Source: Jannaschia formosa (GTDB lineage Bacteria; Pseudomonadota; Alphaproteobacteria; Rhodobacterales; Rhodobacteraceae). From it: a stretch of DNA of 64,000 bases. Within the stretch, counting starts at the first letter, position 1; each line of letters starts with the position of its first letter. Under the pieces are notes generated by a model that was not told where the DNA came from, ran no database searches, and saw only the letters and a list, made by a program, of their open reading frames with translations. Where the stretch lies: NCBI RefSeq assembly GCF_003340555.1, contig NZ_QPLJ01000005.1:1-64000 (forward strand). Reading direction: 5' to 3'. A program made the position numbers and the translations under genes. Below are positions 8,166-15,348 of the stretch, one piece after another.

Positions 8166-9241
8166 GCCTGCCGCCTGCGGAAGCTCGTGCCGGGGAGCCA
8201 GGCCACGGAGCGCGTGCCCGCGGCTCTGGCAAACCCCGCTTTTATGGAGGTCCCATCGCAGACCGACATGGAACGGGCCAGGGCCGCGATCGCCCCGTCT
8301 CCTTCACCAGGAGCAGACCGACCTCGGCCCCGGGACAGGCCCGGAGAGCCGGTCCCCTCAGATCGCAGCTTCCGTCAGTGTCCGGTTTCCGGGGGACACT
8401 GCGATGCGCCACTCCGGCCGGAGCACCAAACGTGCCGATGGCTGCCTCCCCATATCGCCGTCTTGCGGAATCGCGTCCGGGACATCGGCGCGCAAGCATC
8501 TCGCTCGGAGGGCCCCGTGGATGCCGGTCGCCCACGCCTTGATCCATGGGTTCCGATTGCGGAGAGCCCGGGTCCTCCTGCGAGACGGCGGGGTCGCTTC
8601 ACGACGCATCCGGTCGTATTCTTCCTGCGAGGGGAATTTCGGAAGGAGATCGGCCTTCCGGACCTTTACCGAACCATTTTTCACCGTTCACTCCACTCTT
8701 TACAAACCGAGGCGCCACGATCACGCCAACACAAAAACCCGTCATTCGACCTTACAGACATCGGCCTTGGACCAGACCAAAGACACCGGACAGAGCCTTT
8801 TGCCGGGAACGGCGTCCTCTCGATCGAAGACGCCGGTCCTCCCGGCAAAGCGACACGAATTAGGCTGTCCGGCATCCGTAAAACTTGTCACCTTTTACTG
8901 CCTACCATTTACCACTTACGAACGCGTGCCGCCCTTACCTTCTAGCAAGCGGCAAGGCGGATGGCTGCATTGCCAAAAGTTCAGGCTGCCGAGGTAACTC
9001 CTGAACGCTGTGTTTCCGATCGGTCCACAGAGGCGCATCTCCTCCACGCCGCCTTCGCCAAGGAGGGAACCCGGTCATCGGCAGAAGCATTTCCGGACTG
9101 TCCACCTACGAGCGTCAAAAAGGGCAGGTGACGCTTGGGCACCTTCACCAGCGCGACGCGAATGGGTCGTGGGGATACCTCATAGCGGTCGCACTCTCGT
9201 CAGCATGCCCACCCAGAAGTCGTGGAAACCAGGAGCGCTTC
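8166..9241. other. About 1.1 kb without a convincing gene
   Basis: No frame looks like a conserved protein. Base composition is uneven, and 8670-8960 is clearly richer in A+T than the genome around it. AGTGTCC (8377-8383) and GGACACT (8394-8400) form a perfect 7-bp inverted repeat resembling an insertion-sequence end. A minus-strand frame of 108 codons (8358-8684, GTG start with GGAG 5 bp upstream) is possible but unrecognised. Decayed mobile DNA or foreign DNA is the likeliest reading. Confidence 0.45.
8358..8684 (-). CDS. Doubtful small ORF, unrecognised
   Basis: A 108-codon frame with a GTG start at 8684 and GGAG five bases upstream. The first 50 residues (MKNGSVKVRKADLLPKF start) look more protein-like than the Arg-rich remainder. 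No domain, membrane segment or neighbour partner is visible. It could be a degenerate gene or chance in GC-rich DNA. Confidence 0.2.
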   Translation of the reverse strand: MKNGSVKVRKADLLPKFPSQEEYDRMRREATPPSRRRTRALRNRNPWIKAWATGIHGALRARCLRADVPDAIPQDGDMGRQPSARLVLRPEWRIAVSPGNRTLTEAAI

Positions 9242-9550
9242 ATGCTGACGATCCTTCACGATGAAACCTTCCTGTCGGGCCAGTTGATGGAGACTGCCTG
9301 GGCCGAGGGGGTGAGCATTGTCGTTCCGAGGCGAGCCACCTGCATGCTAGCCTGCGCGCTGATGCGGCAAGGTTTCGACCCACAGACGCGCACGCGCCTC
9401 GTCAGAGCGGACCCTTACGTCTCTTGTCCGCCCCACCACATCGAGGGCCTCACCTTGTCGCTCGCGGCAAAGATCGACTTCTTCGGCACGCCGGACGAAC
9501 CTGCGGATTCGCTGCTTCGGGCACTGGCAGGCCCTTTCAAGCGGGCCTAG
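9242..9550 (+). CDS. Small hypothetical protein next to the quorum-sensing genes
   Basis: 102 residues from the ATG at 9242, with CAGGAG six bases upstream. The sequence is mixed alpha/beta-like (MLTILHDETFLSGQLMETAW start) and has three cysteines, with no signal peptide or membrane segment. Its stop overlaps the stop of the convergent LuxR-like receptor gene by four bases. No family was recognised. Codon use is compatible with a real gene. Its position suggests a link to quorum sensing, but that is only contextual. Confidence 0.55.
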   Translation: MLTILHDETFLSGQLMETAWAEGVSIVVPRRATCMLACALMRQGFDPQTRTRLVRADPYVSCPPHHIEGLTLSLAAKIDFFGTPDEPADSLLRALAGPFKRA

Positions 9551-10044
9551 AGGTCGTGGATTTCCCTGCCGGCCATGGACGCAGCGAAGCGTCGAATACG
9601 CTTGTCCTCCGAGGAGTCGCTCTCGATGTCGGCGGTTATCTCGTGCATCCTGAGGAGGCGGTCGGCGAGTTCCGTCACGGTTGTGGCGTCGAAGGGGCCG
9701 CTTGGTGTTGCGAAGCTGCCCAAGGACCGGGAGCGGTCGGTCGCGACCGAGACGGAGACCCCCTCGACCAGGCCGTGTGCCCGCGCCTCCTTGATGACGC
9801 CGCCCGGGTCGGACCGCTCCAGGTCGGCCCAGCGGATCGCGCCGGTGTTCTCGACGCCCCAGCGGATGGTAGGATCCTGCAGGATCAGTCCCTTGCGCGA
9901 GTAGGCGTCCATCCATTCGCGGGGGTAGGTCTGGAAGATGTACTTCGACGTCGTGAAGCTGAGATGGAGGCCGATCGCGTAGCCGCTGGCACACATCTCA
10001 TCGAGGCCCTCGAAGAGGCCGATGAGCTCGGTAGCTCGATCCAT
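9547..10044 (-). CDS. LuxR-type autoinducer-binding protein lacking a DNA-binding domain
   Basis: 165 residues from the ATG at 10044 (GGGGGACAGGG upstream). It matches the LuxR acyl-homoserine-lactone domain: YPREWMDAYSRKG, LILQDPTIRW and GAIRWADL supply the conserved Trp, Tyr, Asp-Pro and Trp of the ligand pocket. The protein ends (GREIHDL) right after the domain, so the usual C-terminal LuxR helix-turn-helix is absent. It is divergent from a complete luxR. Truncated LuxR proteins such as TrlR act as dominant negatives by forming inactive heterodimers; a ligand sponge or antagonist role is inferred. It could also be a decayed gene. Confidence 0.75.
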   Translation of the reverse strand: MDRATELIGLFEGLDEMCASGYAIGLHLSFTTSKYIFQTYPREWMDAYSRKGLILQDPTIRWGVENTGAIRWADLERSDPGGVIKEARAHGLVEGVSVSVATDRSRSLGSFATPSGPFDATTVTELADRLLRMHEITADIESDSSEDKRIRRFAASMAGREIHDL

Positions 10045-10098
10045 GTCCCTGTCCCCCGGCCAACCCTCGCGAGAAGCCCCAAAACGTGTCACGCACCT

Positions 10099-10119
10099 CG
10101 GATAACTCATCGTTACCCG
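10099..10119. promoter_or_regulatory. Inverted repeat in the divergent luxR promoter gap
   Basis: CGGATAAC (10099-10106) and GTTACCCG (10112-10119) form an inverted repeat with one mismatch and a 5-bp spacer. It lies midway between the truncated and full luxR genes. It is a good candidate operator for a LuxR-family dimer controlling both genes; binding is not shown. Confidence 0.4.
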
Positions 10120-10166
10120 ACAGGAAGGCGGCGACGCAACGTCGTTGTGCGCGAGAGATCCCTGAC

Positions 10167-10784
10167 ATGACAGCCGCCGAAGCCCGGATACGGGATTACG
10201 CCTTCGAAGAAATCGCGAGTGCCGGGTTCTACATCGCTTTCCGGATCGAATTTCTGCTGCCGGAATTCGAGCATAACAGCCTGCCGCGTCCATGGGTGCA
10301 CAAATACACGCAGCAGGGCCTGCTGATGATGGATCCCGTGCTCAGGTGGGTCTATTGCAACGCCGGCTCCATTCGATGGAGCGAGGTCGACATACCCGAT
10401 ACCAGCGGCGTTCTCGGGGAAGCCGCGAAATACGACCTTAATTTCGGCGCGGCGATATCGCTCCGGGATGAGGACGACCCCAGCATCAGAAGCTTCGGAA
10501 ACTTCTGCCGCTCCGACAGGGAACTCACGTCGAGCGAGATCGAGGAGCTCGGACGCAGGCTCGAGTTGCTGTTTGCCGACCTTACGGCGCCGGACGACGT
10601 CACCGAGGCCGAAACGGAGGTGCTGGCCGCAATCAGGGACGGGGAACTTCTCAAGGAGATCGCGTTCAAGCTCGGCATCTCGGAAGGGGCCGTGAAGCAG
10701 CGCCTCCGCAGCGCGAAGGACAAGCTCGGGGCGAGGACGACCCCGCAGGCGGTCTCCATGGCCTCGGATTACGGGCTGCTCTGA
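10167..10784 (+). CDS. LuxR-family quorum-sensing transcriptional regulator
   Basis: 205 residues from the ATG at 10167 (GAGAGA upstream); a GTG at 10086 would add 27 residues. The autoinducer domain (about 10-140) carries LPRPWVHKYTQQG, LLMMDPVLRW and GSIRWSEV, the ligand-pocket signature. The C-terminal helix-turn-helix (about 147-200) includes LTAPDDVTEAETEVLAAI and EIAFKLGISEGAVKQRL. It lies 115 bp before the luxI-like gene, so the two form a cognate pair. It is homologous to the truncated divergent receptor and shares the same pocket motifs, probably reflecting duplication. Confidence 0.9.
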   Translation: MTAAEARIRDYAFEEIASAGFYIAFRIEFLLPEFEHNSLPRPWVHKYTQQGLLMMDPVLRWVYCNAGSIRWSEVDIPDTSGVLGEAAKYDLNFGAAISLRDEDDPSIRSFGNFCRSDRELTSSEIEELGRRLELLFADLTAPDDVTEAETEVLAAIRDGELLKEIAFKLGISEGAVKQRLRSAKDKLGARTTPQAVSMASDYGLL

Positions 10785-10840
10785 GCGCCTGTGTGATTAA
10801 TGCCTCACCGTGAGACCGCAATATCTCTCACCTGAAGGAA

Positions 10841-10860
10841 CCTGCAGGACTTTGCGCAGG
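10841..10860 (+). promoter_or_regulatory. lux-box-like inverted repeat upstream of the luxI-like gene
   Basis: CCTGC (10841-10845) and GCAGG (10856-10860) are a perfect inverted repeat with a 10-bp spacer, 20 bp in all. Length and CCTG/CAGG ends match the classical lux box. It lies 39 bp before the ATG at 10900, which supports that start over the GTG at 10810. It suggests positive feedback by the adjacent LuxR. Confidence 0.55.
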
Positions 10861-10899
10861 ATATCTGACTTGTTGGGCCAAAAAGGTCTCGAGCAGCAG

Positions 10900-11565
10900 A
10901 TGCGCAGCATAACGTTCGACATGTCGACCATGCATTTGCATGGGCCGGTCTTCTATGACTTCCTCAAGCTACGGAAGAGCTTCTTCGTCGATGAACTGGG
11001 CTGGAGGATTCCGACCGACGGGATCGTGGAGATGGACCAGTACGACACGCCCCTGGCGAAATACTCCGTCGTCCTGGAAGGTGATCGCGTGATCGGGGGC
11101 GCACGGTGCCAACCGTGCAACTCGTCCTGGGGCATCTACACCTACATGCTCAACGACTTCTCTAGAGGGCTCATCCCCGGAGGCCCCGTGATACCGTTCG
11201 ACCCCTCGGCCTACCCGCCCGAGAAGACATGGGAGGGAACCCGTCTCGTCGTGTCGGACCACCTGAGGTCGAGGCTTCGCCGCATGCAGTGCCTCGCCCT
11301 CATCATCGATGGCCTCGTCCGGGTCATCAGGCAGGCGGGCGGAACCTCGTTCCTCACCTTCTCGCCTCTCCCCTTGCAGCGGACCGCTGCCCTGGTCGGG
11401 CTCCAGATCGACCGCCTGACCTACCCGATCCTGAGCGAGGAGGACGGGCGCGAATACGCGGTCTTCCGCTGCCTGGCCGAACGCGCCCCGGAACGCCTGG
11501 CCGAACTCGGGGTCGACGCCGAGCGGGGCGAGATCTTCGAGACGCGACTGAACCGGATCGGGTAG
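10900..11565 (+). CDS. LuxI-like acyl-homoserine-lactone synthase
   Basis: 221 residues from the ATG at 10900; a 251-residue version from GTG 10810 would swallow the lux-box-like site. LuxI invariants are present: LRKSFFVDELGW (Arg, Phe, Trp), EMDQYD (two Asp), VIGGAR (Arg) and WEGTRLVVSD (Glu, Arg). LuxI enzymes make AHL signals from S-adenosylmethionine and acyl-ACP. The stretch after GGARCQPC (SSWGIYTYMLNDFSRG) diverges from canonical LuxI, so the acyl group could be unusual. Upstream luxR and lux box complete the circuit. Confidence 0.82.
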   Translation: MRSITFDMSTMHLHGPVFYDFLKLRKSFFVDELGWRIPTDGIVEMDQYDTPLAKYSVVLEGDRVIGGARCQPCNSSWGIYTYMLNDFSRGLIPGGPVIPFDPSAYPPEKTWEGTRLVVSDHLRSRLRRMQCLALIIDGLVRVIRQAGGTSFLTFSPLPLQRTAALVGLQIDRLTYPILSEEDGREYAVFRCLAERAPERLAELGVDAERGEIFETRLNRIG

Positions 11566-11614
11566 GGGGCGAGGCTTTCGTCGCCGTGACATCGCCCGCA
11601 CCGATGCCTGACCG

Positions 11615-12050
11615 TCAGGCGTTCCAGCGCAGCATTTCCCCTGCCTCGGGACCTCTCTCGCCGTCGATAACATTCACACCGATCGCTTCACCGGCCCCAA
11701 TCTTCTGCAGGTCGCAGCGCTGCAGGACGCTCATGTGAACGAAGAAATCCCCTTCCTCACGAAAGGCGTTGGCGAAGCCGAAACCCTTGCCCCGATCGGC
11801 CCACTTGACGCATTTGGGCAGACATGACGAGGCGACTTCGTCTCCCCAGGTCCGGTCGGTCGGATCAGGCTCCCCGACACCGGGCTCTTCAAGCTATGGC
11901 GCTTCGATCGAGACTGTTCCGATGGCTTGCAACCCATGTGCGCCCTGCTCGGCACGGACGCTGACGAGGCTTCCCCTGTCGATCGAGCTTTGCTGTTCAG
12001 TCCCATATTGTGGTGGCAGGGTTTCAACCACTGCGGCAAGGGATGCGCCA
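11615..12050 (-). pseudogene. Broken double cold-shock-domain protein gene
   Basis: One minus-strand frame encodes the end of a first cold-shock domain (GSLVSVRAEQGAHGLQA, ending SIEAP), then an in-frame TAG at 11894-11896. The linker and an entire second cold-shock domain follow (KCVKWADRGKGFGFANAF, FFVHMSVLQRC, ending EMLRWNA at 11615). Rhodobacterales carry two-domain cold-shock proteins of about 180 residues with this layout. Here the N-terminal half is missing where the transposase fragment begins near 12050, and no start codon precedes the second domain. It is therefore an IS-truncated, amber-interrupted remnant. Confidence 0.75.
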
Positions 12051-12054
12051 TGGC

Positions 12055-12425
12055 CTAGGCGTCTGGTGCCGGCATCTGGTGGCGCGGATTGATTTTGAAC
12101 CGGTCCGGCTCGTCGGTCCGGCATTTGACGACGTATTGCTTGGACGTGAGGCCACAGAAGGTCTTGAGGCGCCGAGCAAAGTTGTAGGCTGCGACGAAGT
12201 CGGCGCGATGGGTGCGGAGCTTGTCGCGGCTGCCGTGGTGGTAGCGCCTCACGGTGGCTTCCTTGATCGTTCGATTCATCCGCTCGACCGGGCGGTTCAT
12301 CCACGCGTGGTTCACCTTCGTCAGCTGGTGCTTGATGTCGTGCTCGGTGTAGGCAATGCCGAAGGCGTGGATGAAGGCATACTTGTCCTTCTTCCGGTTG
12401 GTGAACTGGATGCCGTTGTCCCTTG
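12055..12425 (-). pseudogene. IS481-family transposase, C-terminal fragment
   Basis: The frame encodes the last two catalytic parts of an IS481/IS3-like DDE transposase: DNGIQFTNRKKDKYAF with the second Asp, then NRPVERMNRTIKEATV with the Glu. It ends ADFVAAYNFARRLKTF and HQMPAPDA at 12055. The N-terminal helix-turn-helix and the first Asp are missing. The fragment directly adjoins the truncated cold-shock gene and faces away from a second, similar fragment. Confidence 0.85.
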
Positions 12426-12458
12426 CCCGGCAGGGCATCGCGCAGCGATGTCCCGAGA

Positions 12459-12494
12459 GGGGACCAGACCTCCAAAGGGGACCAAACCTCCAAG
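12459..12494. repeat. 18-bp tandem duplication between transposase fragments
   Basis: Two consecutive 18-bp units beginning GGGGACCAGACCTCC and GGGGACCAAACCTCC differ at two positions. They lie exactly at the junction of the two divergent transposase fragments and would encode DQTSKG twice on the plus strand. Confidence 0.75.
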
Positions 12495-12743
12495 TTCGCC
12501 TTCGTGCAGCTCGTCGAACGCGCGAACTACAGGACGGCGTGGGAGTTCCTGGAGGCGCTGATCGAGGCGTTCGTCCGGGAAACGCCCGGCCCGGGCCTTC
12601 CCCTATTCCTCCTCACCTACAACTACGCCCTTAGTCTCAACACCTTGCGCGGCCTCACGCCATACGAGCACGTCGTCAAATGTCGGACCGAGGAACCGGA
12701 CCGGTTCAGAGCCGATTCGCGCCCTCTCATGCCGGGGCGGAAC
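12492..12743 (+). pseudogene. Second IS481-family transposase fragment, internally deleted
   Basis: The plus-strand frame reads FAFVQLVERANYRTAWEFLE then IEAF, matching the segment around the first catalytic residues. It jumps at about 12585 to FLLTYNYALSLNTLRGLTPY and HVVKCRTEEPDRF, the C-terminal part. The central region with the second Asp and the Glu is deleted. It ends with PLMPGRN next to the trmD stop codon, without its own stop. It is homologous to the fragment at 12055-12425. Confidence 0.75.
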
Positions 12744-12745
12744 AG

Positions 12746-13525
12746 CTACACGTCGGAGCCACGCCGCTTCGCCCAGAGGTCGGGCCGCCGCTCGGCGGTC
12801 AGTGCCTCGGCCTGTGCGCGGCGCCAGGCCGCGACCTTTGCGTGGTCGCCGGAGGTCAGCACCTCCGGGATGCCGTGGCCGCGCCAGTCGGCGGGCTTGG
12901 TGTAGTGCGGATGTTCCAGCAGCCCGTCGGAATGGCTCTCGTCCTCGGTGGAGGCGGCGTTGCCCAGAACGCCGGGCAGAAGGCGCACGGTGGCGTCCAG
13001 CATCGCCTGCGCCGCGATCTCGCCGCCGGTCAGGACGAAGTCGCCGAGGCTCACCTCCTCCAGGCCGTAATGGTCGATCACCCGCTGATCGACGCCCTCG
13101 AACCGGCCGCAGAGCAGGGTGACGCCGGGCGCGGCGGCCCAGCGGCGGGCAGTGGCCTGGGTGAAGGGGCGGCCGCGCGGGCTGAGATAGACCATGGGTC
13201 CTGGCAGGCGCGCCTCGTCCAGGGCGGGCCCGACGACGTCGGCGCGAAGCACGAGGCCCGGGCCGCCGCCCGCCGGCGGGGCGTCGACGTTGCGATGCTT
13301 CGTCAGGCCGAAGCCGCGCAGATCCGTGGTGCGGAGGTCCCAGAGCCCCGCCTTCAGCGCAGTGCCCGTCAGCGACAGGCCCAGCGTTCCGGGAAAGGCA
13401 TCGGGGAAGAGCGTGACGACGCTGGCGGTCCAGGTGCCGGCGCGGGCGGTCTCGGCCAGCAGGTCGCGCGGCTGCGCCGTCGGCCGGATCGACTTCGTGG
13501 CGTGGGATCGGGAGGGGGGTTCCAT
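12746..13525 (-). CDS. trmD: tRNA (guanine37-N1)-methyltransferase TrmD
   Basis: 259 residues from the ATG at 13525. The trefoil-knot SAM site VSLGDFVLTGGE and the motif LLCGRFEGVDQR are intact. So is the substrate region SHSDGLLEHPHYTKP and the C-terminal GDHAKVAAWRR. TrmD methylates G37 of tRNAs reading CNN and prevents +1 frameshifting. It follows rimM and a DUF1328 gene on the minus strand. The usual downstream neighbour rplS is absent; transposase debris touches the stop instead. Length is normal, so the enzyme looks functional. Confidence 0.95.
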   Translation of the reverse strand: MEPPSRSHATKSIRPTAQPRDLLAETARAGTWTASVVTLFPDAFPGTLGLSLTGTALKAGLWDLRTTDLRGFGLTKHRNVDAPPAGGGPGLVLRADVVGPALDEARLPGPMVYLSPRGRPFTQATARRWAAAPGVTLLCGRFEGVDQRVIDHYGLEEVSLGDFVLTGGEIAAQAMLDATVRLLPGVLGNAASTEDESHSDGLLEHPHYTKPADWRGHGIPEVLTSGDHAKVAAWRRAQAEALTAERRPDLWAKRRGSDV

Positions 13526-13563
13526 GGCCCCCGCATATCGCGAGGGCCAGGGCGGCGGAAGGG

Positions 13564-13728
13564 TCAGGCGGCGGCCGCGAACACCCCAAGCAGCGCCAGC
13601 ACGCCGATGATCAGGGCTAGGACGACGAGGATCTTCGCGCCCGACAGGGCGACGCCCGAAACGCGGCCCATGCCGAGGAAGGCGGCGATGGCGGCCACGA
13701 CGATGAGGATGAGAATCCATTCAAGCAT
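13564..13728 (-). CDS. DUF1328 (YtjA-like) small membrane protein
   Basis: 54 residues, almost entirely two hydrophobic helices: MLEWILILIVVAAIAAFLGM and AKILVVLALIIGVLALLGVF joined by GRVSGVALSG. This length and pattern are typical of DUF1328 inner-membrane proteins of unknown function. It starts at the ATG at 13728, between rimM and trmD. Confidence 0.85.
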   Translation of the reverse strand: MLEWILILIVVAAIAAFLGMGRVSGVALSGAKILVVLALIIGVLALLGVFAAAA

Positions 13729-13780
13729 GGGGTGCGGGCTCCAGTTGGTTTCACTTTCTGGTGAACCCGGGGCCCGGGCC

Positions 13781-14308
13781 TTAGGTTCCCTCTGGCGGCG
13801 CCTCGGCCTCGTCCAGCAAGCCGTCCGGCGGATCGACGACGAGCCGGCGCGCCGCCAGGTCGACCGTCGGCACGACGGCCCGCGTGAAGGGCACCAGCAC
13901 CGCCGCGCCGCCCGCGGGACGCAGTTCCAGCAGGTCGCCCGCGCCGTGGTCATGGACCGCGTGGACGCGGCCGAGCGGGGCACCGCCCGTATCGACCGCG
14001 TCGAGGCCGATCAGGTCGGAATGGTAGAACTCGTCGTCGGGCAGCTCCGGCAGGGCGGCGCGGGGCGCCCAGAGCCGGGTGCCCTTGAGCGCATCCGCCG
14101 CCTCCTTGTGGGGCACGCCCGACAGGCGCACGGCATAGCCGCCCTTCACCGGGCGCAGCACGGTGACTTTGTAGGCGGTGCCGTCGTCGCCGGTCAGCGG
14201 CCCGTAGTCGCCGATGGCCGAGGGCTCGGCACAGAAGCTCTTGACGCGGACCTCGCCGCGCACGCCGTAGCTGCCGGTGACGGCGCCGAGGCAGACGTGA
14301 TCCTTCAT
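13781..14308 (-). CDS. rimM: Ribosome maturation factor RimM
   Basis: 175 residues. The N-terminal RimM beta-barrel (VCLGAVTGSYGVRGEVRVKS) is followed by a PRC-barrel with the conserved FYHSDLIGLDAVD and the C-terminal VLVPFTRAVVPTVDL. RimM binds S19 in the 30S head and assists 16S rRNA maturation. It sits in the standard rpsP - rimM - trmD order on the minus strand. Confidence 0.95.
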   Translation of the reverse strand: MKDHVCLGAVTGSYGVRGEVRVKSFCAEPSAIGDYGPLTGDDGTAYKVTVLRPVKGGYAVRLSGVPHKEAADALKGTRLWAPRAALPELPDDEFYHSDLIGLDAVDTGGAPLGRVHAVHDHGAGDLLELRPAGGAAVLVPFTRAVVPTVDLAARRLVVDPPDGLLDEAEAPPEGT

Positions 14309-14360
14309 GGGGTCTCTCGTGATCGTCGGTCGGGAAAGGTGACGCAGAGCGCCGGACCGG

Positions 14361-14510
14361 TCAAGCCAGGAACGGCGCGGCGGCCAGAAGTGCCGCGCCC
14401 GCGAGGAGCGCGGCGCCCACCAGGCGCGCGTTGGGCCGCTCGGTCTGGAGCAGCAGGACGAGGCCGATCACCGCGACCAGGGTGGCGAGGATCAGCGGAA
14501 AGAGCAGGCG
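14361..14510 (-). other. Hydrophobic open frame without a usable start codon
   Basis: Between rimM and rpsP a minus-strand frame encodes a two-helix hydrophobic peptide (HRLLFPLILATLVAVIGLV, then [20 protein letters not shown]) ending at 14361. No ATG or TTG occurs, and the only GTGs are inside the hydrophobic stretches. It may be a decayed small membrane protein gene or one using a non-standard start. Confidence 0.3.
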
Positions 14511-14554
14511 ATGGGCGATGAGCCGTCTCCCGTTCGGGATGCCCGGAGGCGAAA

Positions 14555-14575
14555 GGGGCGGCCCGGAGCCGCCCC
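14555..14575 (-). terminator. Hairpin downstream of rpsP
   Basis: GGGGCGGC (14555-14562) and GCCGCCCC (14568-14575) make an 8-bp perfect stem with a 5-base loop, 11 bp after the rpsP stop. In the minus direction it is followed by TTTC only, so termination may be partial and allow reading into rimM. Confidence 0.6.
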
Positions 14576-14586
14576 GATGCGCCGCC

Positions 14587-14964
14587 TCATTCGGCGGAGG
14601 CGGTCTCGTCCTGCTTCGCGGCCGCGGCGGCGGCCCTGTCGGCCCTCTGCTTGGCGCGGTCCTGCGCCTTCTTGCCCGGCTCGGCCTTCTTCATGTTGGC
14701 GCGGGTCTTCTTCGGCGCCAGATCCGCGGCCTCAAGGAAGCGCGAGACGCGGTCGGTCGGCTGCGCGCCCTGCGACAGCCAGTACTGCACGCGCTCCACG
14801 TCCATCTTGACGCGGTCCTCGGAATCCTTCGCGAGCAGGGGGTTGTAGGTGCCGAGCTTCTCGATGAAGCGGCCGTCGCGGGCCATCCGGGTGTCGGCGG
14901 CGACGATGGCGTAATGCGGGCGCTTCTTGGAGCCGCCGCGGGCGAGTCTGATCTTCATGGCCAT
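14587..14964 (-). CDS. rpsP: 30S ribosomal protein S16
   Basis: 125 residues. [21 protein letters not shown] and [11 protein letters not shown] are the classic S16 N-terminus. An alphaproteobacterial Ala/Lys-rich tail follows from about residue 90 ([20 protein letters not shown]). The start is the ATG at 14964 with AGAGGAAC upstream; the ATG at 14958 would give MKIRL, the more common S16 start. Confidence 0.96.
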   Translation of the reverse strand: MAMKIRLARGGSKKRPHYAIVAADTRMARDGRFIEKLGTYNPLLAKDSEDRVKMDVERVQYWLSQGAQPTDRVSRFLEAADLAPKKTRANMKKAEPGKKAQDRAKQRADRAAAAAAKQDETASAE

Positions 14965-15009
14965 GGGGAGTTCCTCTTGCTGGCTTGGGGGCGTGGACTT
15001 TCGTCCACC

Positions 15010-15333
15010 CTACGGTTGGGCCGGGGACGTCGCGTCGCCCGGTTGGTGGCGCCGGTGGTGGCGGATGACTTCCTCGATCACGAAGCCGAGGAATTTCTTG
15101 GCGAAGTCGGGATCGAGCCCGGCTTCCACCGCCATGCGTTCCAGCCTGGCGATCTGGGTCGCCTCCCGCTCGGGATCCGAGGGCGGAAGGTCGTGCTGGG
15201 CCTTGAGCTTGCCCACCGCCTGGGTGTGGGCGAAGCGCTCGGCCAGGGTATAGACGAGGACCGCGTCGAGGCGGTCTATAGAAGCGCGATGCTCGGCCAG
15301 CAGGCTGGCGGCGCGGGTCGTGGCGTCGGTCAT
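15010..15333 (-). CDS. Chorismate mutase (AroQ class)
   Basis: 107-residue all-helical AroQ-type chorismate mutase, converting chorismate to prephenate for Phe/Tyr synthesis. The pattern IDRLDAVLVYTLAERF, AVGKLKAQHDLPPSDPERE and IARLERM gives the expected Arg/Lys/Glu active-site set. It is a single-domain enzyme in its usual rhodobacterial place next to rpsP. Confidence 0.92.
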   Translation of the reverse strand: MTDATTRAASLLAEHRASIDRLDAVLVYTLAERFAHTQAVGKLKAQHDLPPSDPEREATQIARLERMAVEAGLDPDFAKKFLGFVIEEVIRHHRRHQPGDATSPAQP

Positions 15334-15348
15334 GGGCGGGGCGATCCG

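Larger units (their letters stand above)
12055..12743. mobile_element. Remnants of IS481-type insertion sequences
   Basis: Two homologous but non-identical transposase remnants in opposite orientation flank an 18-bp tandem duplication (12459-12494). Neither keeps an intact transposase or a recognisable terminal inverted repeat. One edge cuts the cold-shock gene and the other touches the trmD stop codon, so the element marks a rearrangement breakpoint. Confidence 0.65.

Noticed and set aside
8187-8945. Plus-strand frames of about 250-280 codons after the RTX gene
   Set aside because: Composition is Arg/Pro/Ser-rich without secondary-structure pattern, several frames compete equally, and no ribosome binding site fits.
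12010-12561. Plus-strand frame of 183 codons across the transposase fragment
   Set aside because: It is the antisense of the IS481 transposase; no independent domain or start site supports it.
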